Under the pieces are notes generated by a model. It ran no database searches. It saw only the letters and a list, made by a program, of their open reading frames with translations, and was not told the DNA's origin. Positions 27,065 through 36,545 of a DNA stretch of 64,000 bases are shown here, one piece after another. The translations under genes were made by a program, and so were the position numbers. Origin of the DNA: Anabaena catenula FACHB-362 (lineage in GTDB: Bacteria; Cyanobacteriota; Cyanobacteriia; Cyanobacteriales; Nostocaceae); NCBI RefSeq assembly GCF_014698735.1, contig NZ_JACJTQ010000022.1, positions 1-64,000 of the forward strand. The letters run 5' to 3'. Each line of letters begins with the position of its first letter. Position 1 is the first letter of the stretch.

Positions 27065-27168
27065 TGTCAGAATCAAAATACCCAAGATTCAATGATAAAC
27101 AGGATTTTGAATATATAGTTTATCTTTATCCTGAAAATCTTTAAATCCTGTAAATCCTGATTCTGACA
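27065..27168. repeat. MITE-like element with TGTCAGAATCA inverted ends
   Basis: It begins TGTCAGAATCA and ends TGATTCTGACA, about 104 bp in total, with 'aatctttaaatcctgtaaatcc' inside. It has no coding capacity and lies between the kinase gene and the DUF4870 gene. Confidence 0.75.
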
Positions 27169-27211
27169 ATAGTATAAAATGAAAGTATGAAAAGGATTGA
27201 TGGAGGAGATA

Positions 27212-27571
27212 ATGTACGACAGCGATAAACGTAAACTATTATCAGCCTTGTGTCACGGGGCGATTTTTTTCAGCACGACAATAGTATCTGTTGGTTTACC
27301 TATAGCCATATTATTTGTATCCGATGATCCTGTTGTCAAAGAAAATGCCAAGGAATCGATCAATTTCCATTTTAACGTTTGGTTCTACGGAGCAATTCTG
27401 GGAACTTTGTTTTTTCTAACTGGTTGGTTGGTTTTACCGCTAATCGTGTTGTTGCCAATCGCTGGTTTAGGATATATCATCCACTGGGGACTAACAATCT
27501 GGGCGCTAATTGGTGTTTTTACCAATCCTGATCAACCTTGCCGTTATCCGTTTATCTTCCGAGTTTTTTAA
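27212..27571 (+). CDS. DUF4870 (Tic20-like) small membrane protein
   Basis: A 119-residue integral membrane protein with three hydrophobic helices (about 12-34, 55-80 and 83-105) and the family patterns 'LCHGAIFF', 'ENAKESINFHF' and 'FTNPDQPCRYPF'. The frame opens at 27197, but the ATG at 27212 is preceded by a strong 'ggaggag' and is the better start. The function of the family is unknown; a distant relationship with the Tic20 channel has been noted. The gene stands alone, upstream of hemB. Confidence 0.85.
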   Translation: MYDSDKRKLLSALCHGAIFFSTTIVSVGLPIAILFVSDDPVVKENAKESINFHFNVWFYGAILGTLFFLTGWLVLPLIVLLPIAGLGYIIHWGLTIWALIGVFTNPDQPCRYPFIFRVF

Positions 27572-27852
27572 GATAACAATCGGAACAATATGGTAGTTTT
27601 ATTAATCACAAACTTTTGATTTAACCATTTACCCCAATTAATTGAATGAATTTTTTAAGATTGTTTTTTGTAAATTTGTTATAAGCAAATGTCAACTAAG
27701 TTGTAAAATACAAAATTGCCCCACAGGTTGATCAACAGTAGGGCAAAGACAGTTAAGCACTGTTTCTAGTGTGTCTGAAAAAAGCAGGCTAAAACCTGGC
27801 TTTTGTGACGCTTTGTTTTATGTCCATTGTGGTTTTTTCTTGATAAAAAATT

Positions 27853-28830
27853 ATGTTTCCTACACATCGTCCCCGTCGCTTACGTACCCATCCTCAATTG
27901 CGTCGCATGGTACGTGAAACCGTTTTAACAACCAATGATTTGATTTATCCACTGTTTGCTGTTCCCGGTGAAAGTGTTGCTAAAGAAGTTAAATCTATGC
28001 CCGGAGTCTACCAACTTTCGGTAGATAAAATTGTGGAAGAAGCAAAGGAAGTTTATGACTTAGGAATTCCCGCAATTATCTTATTTGGAATTCCGGCAGA
28101 TAAAGACATAGATGCTACTGGTGCATGGCATGATTGTGGTATTGTTCAAAAAGCAGCAACCGCAGTCAAGGAAGCAGTTCCTGATTTAATTGTCATGGCT
28201 GATACTTGTTTGTGTGAATATACAAGTCATGGTCATTGTGGTTATTTACAAACTGGTGATTTGACAGGAAGAGTTTTAAATGATCCAACTTTGGAATTAT
28301 TGAAGAAAACCGCAGTTTCTCAAGCTAAAGCCGGTGCTGATATTATTGCACCTTCGGGAATGATGGATGGTTTTGTCCAAGCAATTCGCGCAGGTTTGGA
28401 TGAAGCGGGATTTGAAGATATCCCGATTATGTCTTATGCTGCTAAATATGCTTCAGCTTATTATGGGCCGTTTAGAGATGCAGCAGATTCTACACCGCAG
28501 TTTGGTGATAGACGTACTTATCAAATGGACCCTGGTAATGCTCGTGAAGCAATAAAAGAAATTGAGTTGGATATTGCTGAAGGCGCTGATATGCTGATGG
28601 TGAAGCCGGCTTTGGCATATATGGATATTATCTGGCGCGTGAAGGAAGCTAGTAATTTACCTGTGGCTGCTTACAATGTGTCTGGTGAATATGCGATGGT
28701 GAAGGCTGCGGCTTTAAATGGTTGGATTGATGAGCAGCGCGTTGTTATGGAAACTTTGACTGGGTTTAAACGGGCTGGTGCTGATTTGATTTTGACTTAC
28801 CACGCTAAAGATGCGGCTCGGTGGTTGTAA
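27853..28830 (+). CDS. hemB: Delta-aminolevulinic acid dehydratase (porphobilinogen synthase)
   Basis: A 325-residue enzyme that condenses two 5-aminolevulinate molecules into porphobilinogen, the common precursor of haem, chlorophyll and bilins. The two active-site lysines are in '[13 protein letters not shown]' and '[10 protein letters not shown]'. The metal site reads '[14 protein letters not shown]', with three Cys residues, which is the zinc-type arrangement rather than the Asp-rich magnesium type. The length is standard. The ATG is preceded by a T-rich segment with a 'gcaggctaaaacctggc' near-hairpin at about 27785. It acts in the cytosol as an oligomer. Confidence 0.95.
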   Translation: MFPTHRPRRLRTHPQLRRMVRETVLTTNDLIYPLFAVPGESVAKEVKSMPGVYQLSVDKIVEEAKEVYDLGIPAIILFGIPADKDIDATGAWHDCGIVQKAATAVKEAVPDLIVMADTCLCEYTSHGHCGYLQTGDLTGRVLNDPTLELLKKTAVSQAKAGADIIAPSGMMDGFVQAIRAGLDEAGFEDIPIMSYAAKYASAYYGPFRDAADSTPQFGDRRTYQMDPGNAREAIKEIELDIAEGADMLMVKPALAYMDIIWRVKEASNLPVAAYNVSGEYAMVKAAALNGWIDEQRVVMETLTGFKRAGADLILTYHAKDAARWL

Positions 28831-29125
28831 ATTTCAGATATTATCTCACGCAGAGACGCAGAGGCGCAAAGAGGATTTTGAGTGTTTTTGTGTTTGGGCG
28901 TGAGATTCTTTGTATTTTGATACTGTTTTTGCTTGTTTTGGGGCAAAAAATAGGCTAAAATTTTAGCGGTTTTTTAAGTAAACAGTGAATAAGTAATGAC
29001 AGTATCAAAATTTGATGAATTACAAAGTCTAGCTGAGGAAGACTAATTTTTAACTGTCCATTACAAAATTATCCTTTGCCTTACATTGGTAAGCTTAACT
29101 AAGCTACCCCTAGAAGGTGGCGCTA
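28831..29125. other. Intergenic
   Basis: It contains the 'tctcacgcagagacgcagaggcgc' repeat at about 28845-28870 (only partly unique) and a 16-codon frame at 28996-29046 that may be a gene remnant. Nothing else is supported. Confidence 0.5.
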
Positions 29126-29587
29126 TTATTGGGCAATTTTATTTTTAATGATTTCGTAATCTTTAAATTCCTGTAAAAATTGATGTGGATTAACTATTTG
29201 TATTTCTTGGTAATTTTTTAACGGTAATAAGTGTTCTCTGTCCAAACTTATGATGTAGTCAGCTTTACTTTCTAAAGCTGCGGCCAATATCATATTGTCT
29301 TTTATATCTATATCATCTAATTTGTAGCAAGTATAATCACCCGATATGATAATTATATTTGATTTTATAACGCTAAAAAAAGTCCGAACATAATCTTGGG
29401 TAAAACCGTGTTTTGGTCTAGTAGCAACATCTTGAGTTTCTAAAAATATTTGAGGGCTTAAAATCGCCAAAAAATTGCCCTCGCGTAAGTTATCTATAAC
29501 TTTTACGGGGGCGCTTGTTGTACTTCTTGATTTAAAAGATGCTAGATAAACAGAGGTATCAATTACAGCCCTAACCTTGGTTTCCAT
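29126..29587 (-). CDS. PIN-domain protein, putative toxin
   Basis: A 153-residue PIN domain of the COG1569 type: 'AVIDTSVYLAS' near the N-terminus, 'FLETQDV' mid-protein, 'DIDIKDNMILAAALES' and 'ADYIISLDREHLLPL' carry the acidic residues of the nuclease centre. It is therefore a probable RNase. No short antitoxin overlaps its start. Instead an unrelated coiled-coil gene ends 86 bp upstream on the same strand, and it may or may not be its partner. The 'cctgtcagaatgaaag' in the gap resembles the end of the TGTCAGAATCA repeats. Confidence 0.8.
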   Translation of the reverse strand: METKVRAVIDTSVYLASFKSRSTTSAPVKVIDNLREGNFLAILSPQIFLETQDVATRPKHGFTQDYVRTFFSVIKSNIIIISGDYTCYKLDDIDIKDNMILAAALESKADYIISLDREHLLPLKNYQEIQIVNPHQFLQEFKDYEIIKNKIAQ

Positions 29588-29672
29588 TGGAAGTAGAATA
29601 TTTTAGTTCGGTTTTTATAGATATCTAACCTCCTGTCAGAATGAAAGAAATTGATATGTCTTATTCTGAACA

Positions 29673-30137
29673 CTAAAGGAAAGACAAAATTTCTTTTGCT
29701 TCCTCAATTCTAGTCTTTTCCAAAGGTTTTAACCGTAATTCTCTCACTTCATCTGTTATCGCCGCAGATTCTATAGTGTCAAGAATTACATCTTGATAAT
29801 GTTTTAAGGCTTCTGTTAAGGCATTTAAGCCCCTTTGAAGAGTCAGGTTTCCAAATTGCTGTTTTTCTTTAATAGCTGACTCTATTGAAGTTAATTGTTT
29901 GGTCAATTCTTCAATATTGCTTAATTCATTTTCCAGATTCTCTGATGACACAGTGCTGGTATAGTAATCCCAATCCGTTTCAATTTGATTTGCTCTTTCT
30001 TGGAACTTTTGGCTAATTTGCAGAAATAAATTGCCAAAATCAAGATATGTTTTTGTTGCTTGGGCTTTAGGTTTGAAGTCTATCTGCTTCGGTAAATCTG
30101 CGATTAATTGAGAAACGTCGCGCTCTAGTGTCAGCAT
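29673..30137 (-). CDS. Coiled-coil protein of unknown function
   Basis: A 154-residue, almost entirely helical, acidic protein. Heptad patterns run from about residue 50 to 150 ('ENELSNIEELTKQLTSIES', 'VRELRLKPLEKTRIEEAKE'). There is no signal peptide, membrane segment or recognised domain. It lies upstream of the PIN gene in the same direction with an 86-bp gap, so cotranscription is possible. An antitoxin role would be speculation, since it is longer than most antitoxins. Start ATG at 30137. Confidence 0.6.
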   Translation of the reverse strand: MLTLERDVSQLIADLPKQIDFKPKAQATKTYLDFGNLFLQISQKFQERANQIETDWDYYTSTVSSENLENELSNIEELTKQLTSIESAIKEKQQFGNLTLQRGLNALTEALKHYQDVILDTIESAAITDEVRELRLKPLEKTRIEEAKEILSFL

Positions 30138-30410
30138 TTTGATTATGCTCTTAGCTTGACAATGGGATATAATGATGTTGTTTGTATTTTACCCCACTTT
30201 ACCCAACCTTAACCCCCAGGTACACCTGTTGATTTCAAATATCCAGAAATAAATTTAACTTTCTCTATAATTGGCATTGCTGAACTGAAGTATGAAATTG
30301 AAAAATCAATGATTTCAAACTCTTACTCTCTGCGACTCTGCGCCTCTGCGTGAAAAAAATCATACTCTTAATCAGCAACGCCAACTTTCTCTATAATTTT
30401 AGGTGTGAGA

Positions 30411-30863
30411 TTATTTGCGTACAGGGACAACGATAAAATTACGAGCTTCCCGAAAAACGTTTCTTAGCGTCTCTAGGGAATCATAGGATAATGCAAACTT
30501 GAGAATGTTGACGAGTCGCCCCCAAGCATACAATTCTTCAAAGTCTTTAGCTTGACGAAATTTGAGGCTATAGAATTCTTTCCAGAACTTTGGTGCTTGA
30601 TGTGTTTTCTGTTTCCGCCAACGCTTACGCCAAGTTAATATATCTTTGTTTGTAGGTCTTTCCGCATCTAAGATGGGTGGTAAGTCGGCGTAACTAACAA
30701 ATCTGACTAAATGTTCCGAAATTACCAAAATTACATTGGGCCAGCAGCGAATATTTTTGATTTCCGTAACTGGAATTTTCAGCAGCAAAGCAACTGCTTC
30801 TTCAGTAACAAACTTAAATAAAGGATTGACAGAGTTGGATTTCGATTGTTCAATTGTTATCAT
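30411..30863 (-). CDS. Hypothetical protein
   Basis: A 150-residue basic protein without signal peptide or membrane helix. It has a Trp/Lys/Arg-rich middle ('LTWRKRWRKQKTHQAPKFW') that could bind nucleic acid, and a C-terminal helix. I do not recognise the family. It is divergent from the tandem XRE regulator genes at 31035 with about 170 bp between them, so those regulators may control it. Confidence 0.55.
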   Translation of the reverse strand: MITIEQSKSNSVNPLFKFVTEEAVALLLKIPVTEIKNIRCWPNVILVISEHLVRFVSYADLPPILDAERPTNKDILTWRKRWRKQKTHQAPKFWKEFYSLKFRQAKDFEELYAWGRLVNILKFALSYDSLETLRNVFREARNFIVVPVRK

Positions 30864-30949
30864 AGTGATAGATTTTTATCTTTTGGGTAGATGAACCTGG
30901 ATTTCGGGTAAAAGACACCAAGAGGTTGAAATTTATTTTCGATTTGCTG

Positions 30950-30995
30950 ATCGCTCTTTTGTTTGATAGGCTAGGGAGCGATCGCTTTTTATTCC
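30950..30995 (+). terminator. Hairpin with HIP1-containing arms
   Basis: GCtGATCGCTC and GAGCGATCGC pair with one bulge around an 18-nt loop, followed by TTTTTATT on the plus strand. It lies in the intergenic region between a minus-strand gene start and the XRE genes. It could end antisense transcription or be a chance pairing of HIP1-like sequences. Confidence 0.35.
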
Positions 30996-31034
30996 TGTAA
31001 CTATTAAAGGATAGATACATACCTTTTGTCAAGT

Positions 31035-31247
31035 ATGGGTTTGGTAAGGTTGCGGATAAAAGAATTTGCGGCTGAGAATGGTTGGACATTAAAAGAAGTG
31101 TCTGATCGTTCTGGTGTAGGGTACAGTGCGCTCAAGGTTTATGCGCGTTCTCCTGGGTTGGCAACTGTTGATGTGACATCCTTACACAAGTTAGCACGAA
31201 CCTTTAACGTATTGATAGAAGACTTGTATGAGATAGTGCAGGAATAA
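31035..31247 (+). CDS. Small XRE-family HTH regulator, copy A
   Basis: A 70-residue protein that is almost all one Cro/C1-type helix-turn-helix domain ('FAAENGWTLKEVSDRSGV', then a recognition helix and 'LHKLARTFNVLIEDLYEI'). The frame opens at a TTG (31026), but the ATG at 31035 aligns with the start of the adjacent paralogue and gives an identical length. It would act as a small DNA-binding dimer. Copy B follows after 6 bp, and the two were clearly made by tandem duplication. Target genes are unknown; the divergent hypothetical gene is a candidate. Confidence 0.85.
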   Translation: MGLVRLRIKEFAAENGWTLKEVSDRSGVGYSALKVYARSPGLATVDVTSLHKLARTFNVLIEDLYEIVQE

Positions 31248-31253
31248 TAAACT

Positions 31254-31466
31254 ATGGGCTTGGTGCGGTTGCGGGTCAAAGAATTTGCGGCTGAGAAGGG
31301 CTGGACGCTCAAAGAGGTTTCAGAGCGTTCAGGAATTGCATACACCACGCTCAAGAACTATGCTAAGTCTCCGGGCTTGGCTACCGTGGACGTAACTTCT
31401 CTTCAAAAGCTGGCACGGACGTTTGAAGTTTTGATTGAAGATTTATATGATGTTGTAGAAGAGTAG
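31254..31466 (+). CDS. Small XRE-family HTH regulator, copy B
   Basis: A 70-residue paralogue of the gene directly upstream, with about 80% of residues the same by eye. The changes concentrate in and after the recognition helix ('GIAYTTLKNYAKS' against 'GVGYSALKVYARS'), so the two proteins might read different operators or form heterodimers. The 6-bp gap implies cotranscription. The start is the ATG at 31254. It could be part of a defence or phage-derived regulatory unit, but no such partner genes are visible. Confidence 0.85.
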   Translation: MGLVRLRVKEFAAEKGWTLKEVSERSGIAYTTLKNYAKSPGLATVDVTSLQKLARTFEVLIEDLYDVVEE

Positions 31467-31499
31467 GGTGAATTCCATTCACAATTCAAAATCCAAACT

Positions 31500-31660
31500 A
31501 TGGTATAGCCGTGGAAAGGGTGGTTAGGACATCAATTGATAATGAAACTCCCACTACAAGAGGGTTTTACTCCTGACTCCTGCTATAACTACCCAGTCCC
31601 CAGTTTCCAGTACCTAGTCACCAGTTCCCAGTCCCCAGTCACCAATAAGAGTGCGATCGC
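31500..31660. repeat. Interspersed repeat plus heptamer array
   Basis: 'ggtggttaggacatcaattg' matches the repeat at about 16105. It is followed by 'actcctgactcctg' and then degenerate 'ccagtccccagt' units up to about 31645. No gene. Confidence 0.75.
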
Positions 31661-31723
31661 TGACGGTATTGGGGACAATGACACGATAAAATTCTAAAAC
31701 AATAAATTGTAATAAAGGTCTAA

Positions 31724-32707
31724 ATGGCAGAAACACTATTTTTCAACGCCCTCCGGGAAGCCATTGATGAAGAAATGGCGCGTGATTCCAGCGTATTTGT
31801 TCTTGGTGAAGATGTAGGACAATACGGTGGCTCCTATAAAGTAACCAAAGACCTATATCAAAAGTATGGCGAACTCAGAGTTTTAGACACCCCTATTGCC
31901 GAAAATAGCTTTACAGGGTTGGCTGTGGGAGCCGCAATGACAGGGTTAAGACCGATCATTGAAGGCATGAATATGGGCTTTTTGCTATTAGCCTTCAACC
32001 AAATCTCTAACAACGCCGGGATGTTGCGCTACACTTCAGGCGGTAACTTTAAAATCCCTATGGTCATTCGTGGCCCTGGTGGTGTAGGTAGACAGCTAGG
32101 TGCAGAACATTCTCAGCGACTAGAAGCTTATTTCCAAGCTGTTCCAGGGTTAAAGATTGTCGCTTGTTCCACACCTTACAACGCCAAAGGACTGCTTAAA
32201 GCCGCAATCCGTGATGATAATCCAGTGTTATTTTTTGAACACGTTTTGCTTTATAACTTAAAAGAAAATCTGCCAGAAACAGAATATTTATTACCACTGG
32301 ATAAAGCAGAGGTAGTCCGTCAAGGAAAAGACGTGACAATTCTCACCTATTCTCGGATGCGGTATCATGTCCTGCAAGCCGTAAAAACTTTGGAAAAACA
32401 AGGATACGATCCAGAAGTTATTGACTTGATATCTCTCAAGCCCCTTGATTTTGATACTATTGGTGCATCAATACGCAAAACCCACCGTGTAGTGATTGTG
32501 GAAGAATGCATGAGAACTGGGGGTATTGGCGCAGAATTAACCGCTTCAATCAACGATCGCTTGTTTGATGAATTAGATGCACCTGTACTGCGGCTTTCTT
32601 CCCAAGATATACCCACACCTTACAACGGTAATCTGGAACGCCTAACAATTATCCAACCAGAGCAAATTGTTGAAGCAGTCCAAAAAATGGTAGCTTTGCG
32701 AGTTTAG
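31724..32707 (+). CDS. pdhB: Pyruvate dehydrogenase E1 component, beta subunit
   Basis: A 327-residue protein that forms the E1 heterotetramer with the alpha subunit; E1 decarboxylates pyruvate with thiamine diphosphate and passes the acetyl group to E2. The N-terminal thiamine-binding region ('[21 protein letters not shown]', '[17 protein letters not shown]') and the C-terminal transketolase domain ('[17 protein letters not shown]') are present. The alpha subunit is not in the window, as is usual in cyanobacteria where the genes are dispersed. The ATG start is family-typical. A heptamer-repeat block separates it from secD. Confidence 0.95.
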   Translation: MAETLFFNALREAIDEEMARDSSVFVLGEDVGQYGGSYKVTKDLYQKYGELRVLDTPIAENSFTGLAVGAAMTGLRPIIEGMNMGFLLLAFNQISNNAGMLRYTSGGNFKIPMVIRGPGGVGRQLGAEHSQRLEAYFQAVPGLKIVACSTPYNAKGLLKAAIRDDNPVLFFEHVLLYNLKENLPETEYLLPLDKAEVVRQGKDVTILTYSRMRYHVLQAVKTLEKQGYDPEVIDLISLKPLDFDTIGASIRKTHRVVIVEECMRTGGIGAELTASINDRLFDELDAPVLRLSSQDIPTPYNGNLERLTIIQPEQIVEAVQKMVALRV

Positions 32708-32767
32708 TGAATTGGTGATAGGTAATTGGTGATGGGTAATGCAATCTTAAAAACTCTTTCTCTTGTC

Positions 32768-32850
32768 TGTCACCTGTCACCTGTTCCCTGTCACCTGTTC
32801 CCTGTCACCTGTCACCTGTCACCTGTCACCTGTCACCTGTCACCTGCTCC
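32768..32850. repeat. Short tandem heptamer repeat (CACCTGT)n
   Basis: About eleven copies of 'cacctgt' or close variants ('tccctgt') lie between pdhB and secD. They resemble the heptamer arrays at 6748 and 56210 in period, not in sequence. Confidence 0.85.
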
Positions 32851-32920
32851 CTATCAAAACTTCTACTCATAACGCGATCAAAGAACGCTATTATAGCATT
32901 TGTCAGTTGTGAGTGATAGT

Positions 32921-34333
32921 ATGCAAAGACAGCGATCGCTATTAGCGTTGATTATAGTTTTGGTCATCGCCGCTATTGCGGTGATTGCGACAATTCCCGT
33001 ACCCTTGGGATTGGACTTGCGGGGCGGCTCACAGCTTACAATTCAGGTGAAACCAACAGCGGAAATTAAGCAAATCACCGAAAGAGAATTGGAGGCCGTG
33101 AAGAAAGTCGTCGAAGGACGGATTAATGGTTTAGGCGTTTCGGAACCGGTAATTCAAACTGTGGGTACAGATAAAATCTTAGTACAACTGCCTGGAGTGA
33201 ATGACCCAGAACAAGCAGAACGGGTACTAGGAGGTACAGCCCAGTTAGAATTTAAGATTCAAAAACCGAATACAGAAACTCAAGTGTATGCGCTGCAAGT
33301 ATCACGATCTGAATTCAAAGGTAAACAAGAAGAGTTGAGAAAGAGCGATGATAAAGCAGCAATTGCTAAAAATCAGGAAGATTTAAACAACAGTAATCAA
33401 GCGCTTGCGGAATTATTTGAAAGTACCAACCCACCACTCACAGGTAAATACCTCAAAGATGCCTACGGTGAACCCACTCAAGGCGATAGTTGGAATGTTG
33501 CCATTCGTTTTGATGAACAGGGTGGTAAACTCTTTGCTGACTTGACTAAAACCCTGGCTGGAACTGGACGTGGCATCGGTATTTTTCTTGACAATGAACT
33601 GATTAGTTCTCCTAGCGTGGGTATAGAATTTGCCACAACAGGGATTACAGGCGGTTCAGCGGTGATTACAGGTCGGTTTCAAGCCCAAGAAGCGAACAAT
33701 TTAGGTGTGCAGTTACGAGGTGGCGCGTTACCCGTACCTGTAGAAATTGCTGAAAGACGAACAGTAGGAGCAACTCTAGGTAAAGACAGTATTCAACGCA
33801 GCATTTACGCTGGTATCGGTGGTCTGACTTTAGTCTTAATTTTTATGGTGTTGTACTATCGACTACCAGGAATGATAGCGAATGTGTCACTAGTGATTTA
33901 CTCCCTACTCACTTGGGCTACTTTTTGTTTATTGGGTGTCACCCTCACCTTACCGGGAATTGCTGGTTTTATTCTCAGTATTGGTATGGCTGTAGATGCT
34001 AACGTGTTAATTTTTGAACGGACAAGGGAAGAATTGCAAGCAGGTAAATCTTTATATCGTTCCGTAGAATCTGGTTTTTACAGGGCTTTTTCCAGCATAT
34101 TAGACAGTAATGTCACCACCTGGATTGCTTGTGCAGCATTATTTTGGCTGGGTTCAGGGTTAGTAAAAGGCTTTGCTCTCACTTTAGCTTTAGGGGTAGC
34201 AGTGAGTATGTTTACAGCCATTACCTGTAGTCGCACATTAATGTTTTTGGCTATTTCCATTCCCTCTTGGCGGAAAACAGAACTTTACAGTCCTAATGTG
34301 CCAAAAGTGAATAAAGTGGAGGTAGCTCAATGA
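32921..34333 (+). CDS. secD: Protein translocase subunit SecD
   Basis: A 470-residue inner-membrane protein that works with SecF to use proton motive force late in Sec-dependent export. One N-terminal helix (about 5-27) precedes the conserved '[15 protein letters not shown]', a periplasmic domain (about 35-270), and five C-terminal helices starting at '[19 protein letters not shown]'. The frame opens at a TTG (32900); I prefer the ATG at 32921, directly before the first helix. It overlaps secF by 4 bp (ATGA), so they are translationally coupled. Confidence 0.95.
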   Translation: MQRQRSLLALIIVLVIAAIAVIATIPVPLGLDLRGGSQLTIQVKPTAEIKQITERELEAVKKVVEGRINGLGVSEPVIQTVGTDKILVQLPGVNDPEQAERVLGGTAQLEFKIQKPNTETQVYALQVSRSEFKGKQEELRKSDDKAAIAKNQEDLNNSNQALAELFESTNPPLTGKYLKDAYGEPTQGDSWNVAIRFDEQGGKLFADLTKTLAGTGRGIGIFLDNELISSPSVGIEFATTGITGGSAVITGRFQAQEANNLGVQLRGGALPVPVEIAERRTVGATLGKDSIQRSIYAGIGGLTLVLIFMVLYYRLPGMIANVSLVIYSLLTWATFCLLGVTLTLPGIAGFILSIGMAVDANVLIFERTREELQAGKSLYRSVESGFYRAFSSILDSNVTTWIACAALFWLGSGLVKGFALTLALGVAVSMFTAITCSRTLMFLAISIPSWRKTELYSPNVPKVNKVEVAQ

Positions 34334-35307
34334 AACTAAGTATTAACAAATCGCGATCGCTCTGGTGGACTATTTCAGCTGCTATCATTCTTAGCGGTAT
34401 CATCTCAATGGTGATTTCTTGGCAAACACCAGCTATCAAAGCACCCCTACGCCCCAGTTTAGATTTTATCGGTGGGACGCGATTACAGCTAGTCCGGGAC
34501 TGTAGCATACCTAACAACTGTGACCAACCAATAGATATCAACGCCGTTCGGGAAGTTGCTAAATCACAAGGACTTGGAGATAGTAGCATCCAATTAATCT
34601 CTGAAAATGGTAAAGAAAATGGCATTACCATTCGCACAAAAAACTTGGAAACTGACCAGCGTACCAAGTTGCAAAACGCCTTAAGCGAAAAAATAGGTGC
34701 TTTCGACCCGCAAAAAAACCAAATTGACTCTGTAGGTGCAACATTAGGAAAAGAGTTATTTAGGTCGGGAATTTTAGCTCTAATAGTTTCCTTTATCGGT
34801 ATTACTATTTACATGGCTTTCCGCTTCCAGTTAGACTATGCCCTGTTTGCGATTGTGGCTCTATTCCACGATATTTTAGTCACTGTCGGTGTGTTCTCAA
34901 TTTTGGGCTTAGTTGCAGGTACAGAAGTAGATAGTCTTTTTATCGTCGCGTTGCTGACCATCACAGGTTTTTCTGTGAATGATACTGTGGTAATTTATGA
35001 CCGGATTCGGGAAACTCTTAAACTCAATCCCGAACGTCCCATTGCGGAAATTGTTGATGATGCTGTCAACCAAACTTTATCTAGGTCAATCAACACTACT
35101 TTAACAACCTTACTGACATTATCTGCTATCTTCCTATTTGGTGGAGAAACACTGCATAATTTCTCTTTGGCTCTAATTATTGGCTTTATCATGGGGGCTT
35201 ATTCCAGTATTTTCATCGCCAGTACGCTTCTAACTTGGTGGCGAGAGCGCACAGAACAGTCTCCAATTGAAGCAATTAATACATCTGTTAGTTCCCAGGA
35301 TAGTTAG
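34330..35307 (+). CDS. secF: Protein translocase subunit SecF
   Basis: A 325-residue partner of SecD. The N-terminal helix (about 10-32) is followed by '[11 protein letters not shown]', a small periplasmic region and five membrane helices. The family motifs '[10 protein letters not shown]' and '[15 protein letters not shown]' are present, as is '[16 protein letters not shown]'. It starts inside the last codons of secD (ATGA overlap). It forms the SecDF complex with SecYEG in thylakoid and plasma membranes. Confidence 0.95.
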   Translation: MKLSINKSRSLWWTISAAIILSGIISMVISWQTPAIKAPLRPSLDFIGGTRLQLVRDCSIPNNCDQPIDINAVREVAKSQGLGDSSIQLISENGKENGITIRTKNLETDQRTKLQNALSEKIGAFDPQKNQIDSVGATLGKELFRSGILALIVSFIGITIYMAFRFQLDYALFAIVALFHDILVTVGVFSILGLVAGTEVDSLFIVALLTITGFSVNDTVVIYDRIRETLKLNPERPIAEIVDDAVNQTLSRSINTTLTTLLTLSAIFLFGGETLHNFSLALIIGFIMGAYSSIFIASTLLTWWRERTEQSPIEAINTSVSSQDS

Positions 35308-35390
35308 CTCAGGAATTAGTTCAAAATGGGATTAAAGCATTTTGTTGAATTTTGAATTGCTTTTCCCATATATTGTGATTTTATTGTCCT

Positions 35391-35804
35391 ATGGCTCAAC
35401 AGGAAGAACCACCAATTGATGACTCAATCATTGAAAACTCTGACGCTACTTTTATTCACCAAGTACAGAGGTTACACCAGCTAACAGTATATGGCAGGTG
35501 GTTATTTGCTGGCGGTTCGTGGCTCCTGATTGCACCTGCTTGCTTATGGGATTTACGTGCAGAAATGGCTTTGTGGCAACAATATTTTACTTGGGTAGCA
35601 GTGCGATATGGACTCTTTTTTCATCCACTAGCTACTCTTGGTCTATCCTTTTGTATTGCCATAACTGTTTCTGTTTTAGTTTGGCAAAGTCGGAATATTC
35701 TTTTGGGATTACCACAACAGGAAAAGCAACGCTTAGAAACACAAGTTTGTCGCATCCGTCAGCAGGGTTCTACTCATCCTCTCTGGAAGTGGGTTTGTCA
35801 GTGA
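35391..35804 (+). CDS. Conserved small membrane protein
   Basis: A 137-residue protein with two membrane helices (about 36-54 and 80-103), a Gln/Glu-rich N-terminus and a basic C-terminus. It begins 83 bp after secF in the same direction, so it may belong to the same transcript. I do not recognise a named family. Its position suggests, but does not show, a link with secretion. An overlapping frame at 35498-35833 is a shadow. Confidence 0.65.
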   Translation: MAQQEEPPIDDSIIENSDATFIHQVQRLHQLTVYGRWLFAGGSWLLIAPACLWDLRAEMALWQQYFTWVAVRYGLFFHPLATLGLSFCIAITVSVLVWQSRNILLGLPQQEKQRLETQVCRIRQQGSTHPLWKWVCQ

Positions 35805-35978
35805 ATAGGGAATACAGAGAACAGGTAAGATGAAGGAGTTTTTTTATTTTGTGAAAGTGACCTGCTGTAAGAACTATTTTGATTTTTTAAGTTGCATATA
35901 CATATACAGCTTTAGGTATTTCAAGCTAAATATGACGTAACAAGAGTCCAGATGCTACCATAGTTTGGGTGTCTAAAC

Positions 35979-36488
35979 ATGAAATATTCTCAAATTCATT
36001 TTAGAGAGCAGCGTAGCTGCGCTACAAGCGATCGCTCTTCAGAAATTGATCTTTACCAACTCCAAAACCTGTTTAATATTGCTGCTTTCTGGGCAAAAGG
36101 GCGTAGTATTGAGGATTTAGGCATAGCTATTGCCAACAGTGAACCAGTGATTTCTGTGTGGGATGGAGAGCGATTAATTGGCTTTGCTAGAGCCACTTCC
36201 GATGGCATCTATCGCGCTACAATTTGGGATGTGGTTATTCACCCAGAGTATCAAGGCAATGGACTGGGAATTAAATTAGTAGAGACCATTTTGAGTCATC
36301 CGCGAATGCAGGTAGAGCGTGTTTACCTGATGACTACTAACCAACAGGCATTTTACGAAAAGATTGGTTTTCAAACTAATAGCACAACGACGATGGTGCT
36401 ATACAATCAATCTCATATAGGTTCTCTTGCAACTGGAGAAGTTCAGTTTCAAGAATCACTAGTACCGCAGGGCAGAATTAAAAATTAA
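35979..36488 (+). CDS. GNAT family acetyltransferase A
   Basis: A 169-residue GNAT protein. Acetyl-CoA-binding motif A is visible as 'DVVIHPEYQGNGLGIKLVE' (Q-x-x-G-x-G/A), preceded by '[19 protein letters not shown]'. The same signature block occurs in the GNAT at 40773-41300, so the two are diverged paralogues. Residues 11-18 ('RSCATSDR') are encoded by a palindrome ending in HIP1 ('gcagcgtagctgcgctac'), which looks like a repeat captured in the N-terminal coding sequence. The substrate is unknown. It is alone on its transcript as far as can be seen. Confidence 0.82.
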   Translation: MKYSQIHFREQRSCATSDRSSEIDLYQLQNLFNIAAFWAKGRSIEDLGIAIANSEPVISVWDGERLIGFARATSDGIYRATIWDVVIHPEYQGNGLGIKLVETILSHPRMQVERVYLMTTNQQAFYEKIGFQTNSTTTMVLYNQSHIGSLATGEVQFQESLVPQGRIKN

Positions 36489-36545
36489 AAGTTGAAAATT
36501 AAAAAAGCAAATTAAAAAAGCTTTTCATTAATTTGGAATTGTTGG

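Noticed and set aside
32768-32850. Possible CRISPR array
   Set aside because: The unit is a 7-bp tandem repeat with no spacers. It is a short tandem repeat, as are those at 6748 and 56205. No CRISPR array or cas gene was seen in the window.
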